From Mycolicibacterium boenickei (lineage in GTDB: Bacteria; Actinomycetota; Actinomycetes; Mycobacteriales; Mycobacteriaceae), in assembly GCF_010731295.1 (NCBI RefSeq), contig NZ_AP022579.1, positions 3,658,001-3,722,000 of the forward strand: a stretch of 64,000 nucleotides of DNA. Direction: 5' to 3'. The notes under the pieces were generated by a model, which did not search any database, had not been told where the DNA came from, and saw nothing but the letters and a program-made list of their open reading frames with translations. Position numbers and translations under genes: made by a program. Of the stretch, positions 36,739 through 43,994 are shown piece by piece (within the stretch, counting starts at the first letter, position 1; each line of letters begins with the position of its first letter).

Positions 36739-36750
36739 AGGCGGTGCCCG

Positions 36751-37656
36751 TTGGACGAGGTGGATGAGGCGATCATCAGCCTTCTCGAGGGCGACGGCCG
36801 GCTGACGCACCGCGACATCGCGCAGCACGTGGGGCTGTCGCGATCGGCGGCGGCAGCGCGCACACAGCGCCTGCTCGACGGCGGGCAGGTGGTGGTCCGC
36901 GGAGTCGTACATCCCGCCGTGCTCGGTCGGGGCGCGCTGGCCCATGTGAGTGTGATGGTCGACGGGCCGGTGGCGCCGATCGCGACAGCGCTGGCGCAAC
37001 GCGTCGACGTTGCGTTCCTGTCGCTGACGAGCGGTGCGTACGGGTTGATCGCCGAGGTGCGGGTCGGCTCGATCCGCGACATCGACGGCGTGATCGCCGA
37101 ACTACGCGCCATGACCGGCGTCGTCGGTGTCGACACGCTCACCTATGTCGAGGTGCTGCGCGATGTCGTCGGCCCGGTCGGTGACGTCAGCGTCGAGGTC
37201 GACGATGTGGATCTGGCCCTGCTGCGCGCCCTCCAAGATGACGGACGGGCCTCCTACGTGGATCTCGCCGACGCGGTGGGACTTTCACCCGCGGGAGCGC
37301 GGCGGCGGGTCGTGCGCTTGGTCGAATCGCAGGTGGTGCGCATCGGTGCCGTGGTCCGGCATTCCGGGCAGGACCGTCAGAGCGCCCTCGGCCTCGGTAT
37401 CCGGCTGACCGGAGCAGGCGACGAAGTGGTGTCGGCCCTGGTGGGAATGCGGTCGGTCATCTTCGTGGCGCGCACGCTGGGCCGGTTCGATCTGCTGGCC
37501 ACGGTGCGGGCGTTCTCGGCCGCACAGCTGGTCGAGATCCTCGACGCGGTGCGGGCACTTCCAGGGGTCGGGGTCGTCGAAAGCTGGGTACATCTGGACG
37601 TGGTCAAGGAGAGTTATGCCTCCGGCCTGGAGGTGTTGGAATCAGGGTCCGGGTAA
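36751..37656 (+). CDS. Lrp/AsnC-family regulator with two Lrp units
   Basis: A 301-residue protein, twice the usual Lrp length. TTG 36751 (MDEVDEAIISLLEGDGR) is preferred over GTG 36712, because that longer form would translate the operator. Unit 1 (about 1-145) and unit 2 (about 150-300) each have a helix-turn-helix (HRDIAQHVGLSRSAAAAR; YVDLADAVGLSPAGARRR) followed by a RAM-like ligand fold. Tandem Lrp proteins occur in actinobacteria. Divergent from the permease-ureohydrolase-ThDP-symporter operon, it probably senses an amino acid or guanidino compound and controls that operon. Confidence 0.88.
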   Translation: MDEVDEAIISLLEGDGRLTHRDIAQHVGLSRSAAAARTQRLLDGGQVVVRGVVHPAVLGRGALAHVSVMVDGPVAPIATALAQRVDVAFLSLTSGAYGLIAEVRVGSIRDIDGVIAELRAMTGVVGVDTLTYVEVLRDVVGPVGDVSVEVDDVDLALLRALQDDGRASYVDLADAVGLSPAGARRRVVRLVESQVVRIGAVVRHSGQDRQSALGLGIRLTGAGDEVVSALVGMRSVIFVARTLGRFDLLATVRAFSAAQLVEILDAVRALPGVGVVESWVHLDVVKESYASGLEVLESGSG

Positions 37657-37678
37657 TCACCCGGGGCCGCCCGGGTTG

Positions 37679-38506
37679 ATGGATACTGCCGGTGTGTCTG
37701 CCGATCTGCTCAGCGAGTTGACGCATCTGGTCGCGCTATCGCCACCCAAGTTGGCCGATATCAACGCCGACGTGCGTGAGGTGTGTGCGTCGACGCTGGG
37801 GTTGTCGCCCCTGCCTGCGGAGACTCGTGGCGGTTGTGTCGACCCGATGGTGACCGAGTTCGCCGAGCAGTTCAGCATCGACGTCACCGGCATCAACAAC
37901 GCTCAGCGGGCCGCCTTCGCCGATCTGCTCGGGGCCGACGTATTCACCGTGACGACCATGATCTACGTCGCCGACTTCGTGCCGCGGATGAGGGCCGGGC
38001 TCGCCGCCCTTGGCGTGGAATGGCCCGCGGGTCCCGTCGACTGGGACCACGACACCAACCCGGCGGACTACGTGCTGGACACCTTCGTGCCGGCTGTCGG
38101 TCGGATGCGCGCATTGGATCCGGTGACTTCCGAGGTCGTGCGGTTGCGCGGGGCCCGCCAGCACAATTGCCGGCTGTGCAAGTCGCTGCGGGAGTCCGCG
38201 GCGCTGGAGGCCGGTGCCCGTGAGTCCGACTACGACGCGATCGACGATTTCGAGAACTCCGACCTGTCCGACCGGCACAAGGCCGCATTGCGCTACGTCG
38301 ACACGCTGATCTGGACTCCGGCTCAGGTGTCCGGCGACGAACTGCGTCAACACTTTTCGCAGGAAGAGGCGGTCGAGTTGACCCTCGACGTGATGCGCAA
38401 TGCGTGCAACAAGGTCGCTGTCGCGCTGGGAGCCGATGCCGCGCGCGTCGACGAGGGCACCGAGGAGTACCGGCTGGGCGCCGACGGCCAGCCGATCTAC
38501 CGCTAG
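37679..38506 (+). CDS. Carboxymuconolactone decarboxylase/AhpD-like protein
   Basis: A 275-residue protein from ATG 37679 (a GTG at 37694 is possible). It contains the AhpD-like core with the redox pair CRLCKSLRESAALE, equivalent to CxxC plus the following acidic/His positions of alkylhydroperoxidases, and a second helical half with LTLDVMRNACNKVAVALG, typical of longer CMD proteins. Peroxidase or disulphide reductase activity is plausible but unproven. It is 22 bp behind the Lrp gene and ends with a 4-base convergent overlap with the serine hydrolase. Confidence 0.8.
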   Translation: MDTAGVSADLLSELTHLVALSPPKLADINADVREVCASTLGLSPLPAETRGGCVDPMVTEFAEQFSIDVTGINNAQRAAFADLLGADVFTVTTMIYVADFVPRMRAGLAALGVEWPAGPVDWDHDTNPADYVLDTFVPAVGRMRALDPVTSEVVRLRGARQHNCRLCKSLRESAALEAGARESDYDAIDDFENSDLSDRHKAALRYVDTLIWTPAQVSGDELRQHFSQEEAVELTLDVMRNACNKVAVALGADAARVDEGTEEYRLGADGQPIYR

Positions 38507-39702
38507 CCCAGGTTCAAACCGGTGTAGATCTGGTCGAGCACCGTGGGCAGCAGGGCGTTGGCCGTGGTCCTGCCTTCCGGGGACAGGGTCAGGTTGGTCC
38601 AGATCACCAGCGTCACAGCGTTGTCCGGGTCGAACCCGATGAACGAGTTGAACCCAGGCATCTCACCGCCGTGGTAGTACATCGCCGCGTGTGGGCCGAA
38701 CCGCTGATAGCTGATGCCGTACCCGTACTGCTTGCCGTCGGGATGGTTCGGGTCCTCGGGGCGCAGGCTTTCGCGCCAGCGTTGGGCGAACTGGTCGTCG
38801 AACACGCTGCCGGTGACCAGCGCCCGGATCCAGATCGCCAGGTCGTCAGCGGTGGAAATGACCCCACCGGCCGCTGCGGCGTAGGACGGGTTCTGCCGGG
38901 TGTATTCGATCGGTTGCAGCGTGCCGGCTTGTGCCGCGGCCACCAGATCGGCCGGGTAGGGCTCATCGACCAACGCGTACAACGTCTTTCCGTACATGTA
39001 TCCGTGTGCGTAGGGATCCGGCATCGACGTGTCGCCGGCCGCGGGCAACGTGGTGTCATGCATGCCGAGCGGACCGAACAAGCGGCGGTCGAACTGTTCG
39101 GCCAGCGGGCTGGCGCCGGCCTTCTCCGCGGTCAGGCCCAGCAGCGCATAGTTGGTGTTGCAGTACTCATAGGCGGTGCCGGGTGGCGCATTCGGTGGAT
39201 GGGCGAACGCGATGGCCAGCACCTGGGCCGGAGACCAGGCCTTGGCCGGTTCTGCGTCGAGCTGGGCCGCGAGTGCGGGATCGAATGTGTAGCAGTACAG
39301 CCCGCTGCGCATCGTCAACAGATCGGCCAGGGTGATGGTGTTGCCGTTGGGCACGTCGAGCACGTACTCCGCAATCGGATTGTCCAACGTGAGCTTGCCG
39401 TCCTGGGCCAGCAGCAGGATCAGCGCGGCCGTCATGGTCTTGGTGTTGGAGGCGATCCGGAAGTGGGTGTCGGGTCGCGGAGGTGTCGTCGTCCCCAGTT
39501 CGGTGGTCCCGACTTCGGCAGTGAAAGTCCCCTGCGGGGTCTGCAGTTTCACCAGCGCTCCCGGCACCCGCAGTGCGGCGGCCGCGTTCTGCACGATCGT
39601 TTGAAAGTGCGCGGCGTCGATGGTTTTGAGGGCAGGCGGTGCCGGCGCCGAACAGGCCACGATGGCCAGTGCCGATGCGACGACGAGGCGCGACGCCTTC
39701 AT
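38503..39702 (-). CDS. Beta-lactamase-family serine hydrolase, lipoprotein
   Basis: A 399-residue exported protein from ATG 39702. The signal peptide ends ALAIVACSAP, a usable lipobox. The class C/PBP4 fold motifs are SNTKT (SxxK, nucleophile Ser about 83), YCN (YxN, in YEYCNTNY) and HGGEMPG as the third box in place of KTG. The set is typical of D-alanyl-D-alanine carboxypeptidase/esterase relatives such as mycobacterial Lpq proteins. The substrate is unknown. Confidence 0.9.
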   Translation of the reverse strand: MKASRLVVASALAIVACSAPAPPALKTIDAAHFQTIVQNAAAALRVPGALVKLQTPQGTFTAEVGTTELGTTTPPRPDTHFRIASNTKTMTAALILLLAQDGKLTLDNPIAEYVLDVPNGNTITLADLLTMRSGLYCYTFDPALAAQLDAEPAKAWSPAQVLAIAFAHPPNAPPGTAYEYCNTNYALLGLTAEKAGASPLAEQFDRRLFGPLGMHDTTLPAAGDTSMPDPYAHGYMYGKTLYALVDEPYPADLVAAAQAGTLQPIEYTRQNPSYAAAAGGVISTADDLAIWIRALVTGSVFDDQFAQRWRESLRPEDPNHPDGKQYGYGISYQRFGPHAAMYYHGGEMPGFNSFIGFDPDNAVTLVIWTNLTLSPEGRTTANALLPTVLDQIYTGLNLG

Positions 39703-39731
39703 GGCTTCATCGTGCCGCGCCGCGCGCCGGT

Positions 39732-40751
39732 TTAGGCGAGCAATTCCAGAACACCGTCGACTTCGGCCTCGGTCGTTGCCCACGAGCAGACGAACCGCAC
39801 GGTGGGCAGCAGCGGATCGGGGCGGTGCACGGAGTATTCGGTCGAGATCGCGGTGTAGGCAGCCGGTGTGAGGTCGACGAAGATCTCGTTGGCCTCTGTA
39901 GGCGCGGCCAGTGTCAGGCCGAGTGCCTGCAAACCCGCGCTGAGCCGGGTGGCCATCCGGTTGGCGTGGGCGGCCGTCTGCAGCCACAGCCCGTCACGCA
40001 GGATCGCCTCGAACTGGGCGGCGACGAACCGCTGCTTGCTGGCGAGCTGGCCGATCTGCTTCTGCACGAAGTGAATTCCGTCGAACAACTCGGGGCGGCG
40101 CACCAGGATCGCGTCGCCCATCAGCATGCCGTTCTTGGTGCCGCCGACGGTGACGATGTCCGCGTCAGCGATGGCGTCGCGAGCAGAGATGTCCAGTGCG
40201 GCAATCGCATTTGCGACACGGGAGCCGTCGACGTGGACGAGGAGATCGAGATCGTGGGCGTGGTCGACGAAGTCCTTGATGGCTTGTGGGGTCCACACGC
40301 GGCCGTTCTCAGTGGACTGGGTGATGGTCACGATGCGTGGCTGTGAGTGATGGACCGGCCCGCGGCGGGCCACCGCGGTGTCGAGCAGCGCCGGGTCGAT
40401 CAGGCCGTTGTCGCTGGGCAGCGGTGTCACCGGGGCGCCGGAGAGCCGGACCGGCCCGCCTGCCTCATCGATCAGTGAGTGCGCGATATCGCTGCACAGG
40501 ATCTCCTGCCACGGCCGCACCGCGGCGGTCAGCGCGATGATGTTGGCCGCCGTGCCGGTGAGCGCGAACAGCACCTCGGCGTCGGGGGAGTCGAACGCGG
40601 CCTTGACGGCCTCGGCCGCGCGTCGCGTGGCGTCGTCGTTCCCGTACGACGCGACAGCGCCGGCGTTGGCCTTGACGATCGCGTCGATCATCTTCGGGTG
40701 GGCGGGCGCGGCATTGTCGGAGGCGAACGCGTGAGAAGGCACGTCCGCCAT
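39732..40751 (-). CDS. Low-specificity L-threonine aldolase-like PLP enzyme
   Basis: A 339-residue PLP lyase from ATG 40751 (MADVPSHAFASDNAAP). Conserved blocks are SYGNDDATRRA near the N-terminus, ALTGTAANIIAL (phosphate-binding), HVDGSRVANAIAA (Asp for the pyridine nitrogen) and VTVGGTKNG with the PLP lysine at about 208. It cleaves threonine or allo-threonine to glycine and acetaldehyde in the best-known members. It lies 17 bp behind the 4-TM protein gene and probably shares its transcript. Confidence 0.9.
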   Translation of the reverse strand: MADVPSHAFASDNAAPAHPKMIDAIVKANAGAVASYGNDDATRRAAEAVKAAFDSPDAEVLFALTGTAANIIALTAAVRPWQEILCSDIAHSLIDEAGGPVRLSGAPVTPLPSDNGLIDPALLDTAVARRGPVHHSQPRIVTITQSTENGRVWTPQAIKDFVDHAHDLDLLVHVDGSRVANAIAALDISARDAIADADIVTVGGTKNGMLMGDAILVRRPELFDGIHFVQKQIGQLASKQRFVAAQFEAILRDGLWLQTAAHANRMATRLSAGLQALGLTLAAPTEANEIFVDLTPAAYTAISTEYSVHRPDPLLPTVRFVCSWATTEAEVDGVLELLA

Positions 40752-40768
40752 GATCCCACCGGCGAGCG

Positions 40769-41149
40769 CTACTTCGAGGCGACCTTCTTCTTGAGGAACA
40801 GCGCAGGCAATACCACCGTGGCCACAGCCGTGACCAGCCAGACCACCACGGTGGCCGCGATCCAGGAACCGATGCCGCTGATGCTGAGGCCACGGGTGAG
40901 CACCGAGGCCAGGATCAGTGCGACCAAGGTGGAGATCAGCCCGATTCCGCCCAGGAAGGCCGACGCGTAACGGCTGGCCATCTTGAGGAAGAACGGCGAC
41001 AGAATGGCCTGTGCGACGGAGAAGATCACCACCGCGGTGATGAAGCCCCACGCTGACACCGAGACGCCCGGGATCAGCCATGCGGCGACCAACAAGCCGA
41101 GCGCCGAGGAACCGAGAAAGATCGCTATGCGCAGCAGAAAGCGGATCAT
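40769..41149 (-). CDS. Mycobacterial four-TMS phage-holin-family membrane protein
   Basis: A 126-residue hydrophobic protein with four transmembrane helices and a Lys-rich C-terminus (FLKKKVASK). It matches the plan of PF04020 (phage holin family 4), widely present in mycobacterial chromosomes outside prophages. There is no endolysin or other phage gene nearby, so a lytic role is unlikely. It is upstream of the threonine aldolase, and the gene opens toward the tRNA at 41244. Confidence 0.82.
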   Translation of the reverse strand: MIRFLLRIAIFLGSSALGLLVAAWLIPGVSVSAWGFITAVVIFSVAQAILSPFFLKMASRYASAFLGGIGLISTLVALILASVLTRGLSISGIGSWIAATVVVWLVTAVATVVLPALFLKKKVASK

Positions 41150-41243
41150 GCGGTGAGAGTAACCGCGTCGGGCCTGGCTGTGGCCCCTGATTGACGTCCC
41201 GACCCGCGCTGTATGCGACCATATTGCCGCGCAGACGCGTCTG

Positions 41244-41317
41244 GGGGCGGTAGCTCAGTTGGTTAGAGCCGTGGACTCATAATCCATTGGTCGCGGGTTC
41301 GAGCCCCGCCCGCCCTA
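41244..41317 (+). tRNA. tRNA with CAT anticodon (Met or Ile2)
   Basis: A 74-nt cloverleaf. Acceptor GGGGCGG pairs with CCGCCCT (first pair G-U), the D-arm is GCTC...GAGC, the anticodon arm GTGGA-CTCATAA-TCCAT, and the T-arm GCGGG-TTCGAGC-CCCGC. The discriminator is A and CCA is not encoded. The extra-loop sequence TTGGTCGC is like that of lysidine-modified tRNA-Ile2, but elongator Met also has CTCATAA, so identity is undecided; it is not initiator Met, as the anticodon stem lacks three G-C pairs. Confidence 0.9.
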
Positions 41318-41492
41318 CTTCACCAGCGCTATTACGTCGGTTGATGGTGTTTCGGTAACGGTTTCAGAAAGTCTTAGAACGTTACGAGAAATGTTCCGCG
41401 CCGCGTACGCACCCACTGTTTCCCTGGTTGTATCCAATACGGGGCATCGTCACTGTAGTCAGATTTGCCGGGGCAGAAATGGGGGAACGAGA

Positions 41493-42200
41493 ATGCGTTT
41501 AGCCGCCACCGTGATCACCATCGCTGCTGCGTGCGTCCTTGTCGCGGGATGTGGTGATTCGTCGGAACCGGCAGCCGAGACAACGGCGACCACACCGATG
41601 ATCACCTCGTTCCCCCCGACGCCGCTGAGGCAGAAACTGCTGCCCCGCTTGTTGCTTTCGCCCGAGCAGATCAACGCGGCCATGGCCGCGGGGGGAATGG
41701 CGGTCACGGGTACCGACTCTCAAATGTCTGATGACAGCGGGACGATGGCGCCTCGTGAATGCCTCGCGGTCGACGGTGCCGTGCAGGCGCCCGTGTATGC
41801 CGACAGTGGATTCACCGACGAGCAAGAGATCACGCTGGGGGAGCCGGACGTCCTCGCTCACTACGCCAAGCAGGCTGTGGTTCGATTCGCCGACGCCGAC
41901 CAGGCCAAGGCCTTCTACAACGCCTCGGTTCAGCAGTGGCCCGCGTGCAAGACCTACACGCACACGCAGACCGGCACGATGTGGGAAATGGGCCCCATCT
42001 CCACCGACGGCGGCGTGCTGAGCACGGTGACAACCCAGACCAACGCTCAGGCGGGCGGGTGGGCCTGCGGTCGGGCGTTGACCGCCAACAACAACATCGT
42101 GGTCGACGTCAACACGTGCAGTGCCAACCCGGCCGATTCGGCTGTCAAGATCGTCAAGCAGATCTCGGCGCGGATCGACGCACCACCCATCGTTTCCTAG
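41493..42200 (+). CDS. PknH-C-like sensor-domain lipoprotein
   Basis: A 235-residue lipoprotein starting at ATG 41493 with GGGGAACGAG upstream; the open frame before it is not conserved-looking. The lipobox is LVAGCG at about 17-22. The mature domain resembles the extracellular PknH C-terminal-like sensor fold (LLLSPEQINAAM, CLAVDGAVQAPVYADSG, and four cysteines spaced for two disulphides: APRECLAV, WPACKTYT, GGWACGRA, VNTCSAN). Such domains occur as kinase sensors or as stand-alone lipoproteins; ligand unknown. It follows the CAT tRNA. Confidence 0.85.
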   Translation: MRLAATVITIAAACVLVAGCGDSSEPAAETTATTPMITSFPPTPLRQKLLPRLLLSPEQINAAMAAGGMAVTGTDSQMSDDSGTMAPRECLAVDGAVQAPVYADSGFTDEQEITLGEPDVLAHYAKQAVVRFADADQAKAFYNASVQQWPACKTYTHTQTGTMWEMGPISTDGGVLSTVTTQTNAQAGGWACGRALTANNNIVVDVNTCSANPADSAVKIVKQISARIDAPPIVS

Positions 42201-42268
42201 GCGCTCGTCACGGGGCTGTCGGAGTCTTTGCCCTCGCGGACTGCGCGGCGGGTGCTAGACAGGCCTGT

Positions 42269-43549
42269 ATGGCATGGGATTTCAGCACTGAACCGGAGTT
42301 CCAGAAGAAGCTCGATTGGGTCAAGCAGTTCTGTGAGGACAAGGTCGAGCCGCTCGACCACGTCTTCCCGTATGCGGTGCGCTCACCCGATCCGGTGGTG
42401 AAGTCCTATGTCCGCGAATTGCAGCAGGAGGTCAAGGATCAGGGTCTGTGGGCCATCTTCCTGGACTCCGACCTCGGCGGGCCGGGCTTCGGGCAGCTCA
42501 AGCTCGGCTTGCTGAACGAGATCATCGGGCGATATGCCGGGGCGCCGCACATGTTCGGAGCGTCGGCTCCCGACACCGGCAACATGGAGATGCTCGCCGC
42601 CTATGGCACCGACGAGCAAAAAGAACGCTGGCTGGTTCCATTGCTCAACCAAGACCTGTTCTCGGCGTACTCGATGACGGAACCGCAGGGCGGTAGCGAC
42701 CCCAGCCTGTTCAAGACGCACGCCGTGCGGGACGGCGGTGAGTGGGTGATCAACGGCGAGAAATGGTTCACCTCGGCGGGAAGGGTCGCCGACATTCTGT
42801 TCGTGATGTGTACCAACGGCATGTTCGTGGTGCCGCGCACGACGCCGGGTGTGGAGATCATGCCCGAGCCGCGAAACCACAACCACATCGTCTACCGCGA
42901 TGTTCGGGTGCCGCTCGACCACCTGCTCGGTCCGGAGGACGGTGCAAAGGTATTGGCGCAGAGGCGCCTTGGCGGCGGACGGATCCACCACGCCATGCGC
43001 ACCATCGCCCAATGCAACCTGGCGTTCGACATGATGTGCGAGCGAGCACTCAGCCGGCAGTCCCACGGCAAGCTCATCTCCGAACATCAGATGGTGCAGG
43101 AGAAGATCGCCGAGTCCTACGCGATGATCAAGATGCTGCGACTGTTCGTCCTGGAGACAGCGTGGAAGATCGACCAAACCTCGACCCAGGAAGCACGCAC
43201 CGAGATCGCCGCCGTCAAGTTCACCATGGCGAAGGTGCTGCGTGAGGTGTCGTTCAACGCCCTGCACATTCTGGGTTCGCTTGGCACCACCGATCTCACG
43301 CCCATTCAGGCGATGTACGCCGGTGCCCCGACCATGGGCATCGCCGACGGCGTCGACGAGGTGCACAAGGCCACCGTGGCGCGCCGGGTGCTCCGGGACT
43401 ATCAGCCGCACGAGGGGAATTTCCCGACCGAGTTCATCCCGTACAAGCGCGAAGAAGCCCGTATGAAGATGAAGCCCGTGCTGGCTGCCAGACCCGAGCT
43501 GGCCGCTTCCGCCGAGGCCTACCAGAAGTATTTCGAACGCCACCGCTGA
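42269..43549 (+). CDS. Acyl-CoA dehydrogenase family protein
   Basis: A 426-residue enzyme starting at ATG 42269 (MAWDFSTEPEFQKKLDW). The flavin-binding signature SAYSMTEPQGGSDP is near 137-150 and a second block (WVINGEKWFTSAGRVADILFV) follows. The C-terminal helical domain has ARTEIAAVKFTMAKVL, with the likely base region PTMGIADGVDEVHKATVARRVL. It belongs to the longer actinobacterial FadE-like group (aminoglycoside-phosphotransferase-associated type) rather than short-chain enzymes. Substrate unknown. A perfect hairpin terminator follows at 43613. Confidence 0.9.
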   Translation: MAWDFSTEPEFQKKLDWVKQFCEDKVEPLDHVFPYAVRSPDPVVKSYVRELQQEVKDQGLWAIFLDSDLGGPGFGQLKLGLLNEIIGRYAGAPHMFGASAPDTGNMEMLAAYGTDEQKERWLVPLLNQDLFSAYSMTEPQGGSDPSLFKTHAVRDGGEWVINGEKWFTSAGRVADILFVMCTNGMFVVPRTTPGVEIMPEPRNHNHIVYRDVRVPLDHLLGPEDGAKVLAQRRLGGGRIHHAMRTIAQCNLAFDMMCERALSRQSHGKLISEHQMVQEKIAESYAMIKMLRLFVLETAWKIDQTSTQEARTEIAAVKFTMAKVLREVSFNALHILGSLGTTDLTPIQAMYAGAPTMGIADGVDEVHKATVARRVLRDYQPHEGNFPTEFIPYKREEARMKMKPVLAARPELAASAEAYQKYFERHR

Positions 43550-43612
43550 AGCGTCAGACCTGAATGGCCGCAAGGGCATCGAAGCGGTCGGTCCGGCTCC
43601 GGCGCACGCTCA

Positions 43613-43661
43613 GAAACCACCGGCCGTGATGGGCGGCAAGCCCATCACGGCCGGTGGTTTC
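43613..43661. terminator. Perfect 21-bp stem terminator
   Basis: GAAACCACCGGCCGTGATGGG pairs with its exact complement across a 7-base loop (CGGCAAG). Position between the convergent acyl-CoA dehydrogenase and DUF6131 genes supports a bidirectional terminator; there is no T-tract. Confidence 0.85.
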
Positions 43662-43669
43662 CAGCTGGT

Positions 43670-43825
43670 CTAATACCAGACTTTTCGTCCGCCGACCGGA
43701 CGGCCAACGGCTCCGAGAATCCACAAGATGACCCCGATCACCAGCAGAATCCCACCGATGGTGTACAGGATCGATACGCCGGCGAAATAGCCGATCAACA
43801 AGAGGATGATGCCGAGCACGATCAT
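43670..43825 (-). CDS. DUF6131-type small membrane protein
   Basis: A 51-residue protein, the start being ATG 43825 (MIVLGIILLLIGYF). Two transmembrane helices (IVLGIILLLIGYFAG and LYTIGGILLVIGVILWIL) and a short Arg/Gly tail GRPVGGRKVWY. It is a common tiny protein in mycobacteria and rhodococci, of unknown function. An open frame extends upstream to 43993 but has no coding character. Confidence 0.78.
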   Translation of the reverse strand: MIVLGIILLLIGYFAGVSILYTIGGILLVIGVILWILGAVGRPVGGRKVWY

Positions 43826-43994
43826 GGTCAATCCGTTCGACGAAGGAAACCTCGCGGTCTGTCGCAGTAGGTAATTGCCACATCTGTCGATATTCAAACG
43901 TGCGGATGCATCCGCGCAGTTGGCATCCTCGACGATGGCAGATCCGCACCGGCGGACAGTGTTGCTCGGGGCGCGCGATCTTGCGCCCTGCACG

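Noticed and set aside
36712..36750. GTG 36712 as start of the Lrp regulator
   Set aside because: Translation would begin within the inverted repeat and give MWKIFRPIFRRCP, unlike Lrp N-termini; TTG 36751 is better.
40769..41149. Prophage remnant suggested by a holin-family protein
   Set aside because: No integrase, terminase, tail or lysin genes are nearby; this family is common in normal mycobacterial chromosomes.
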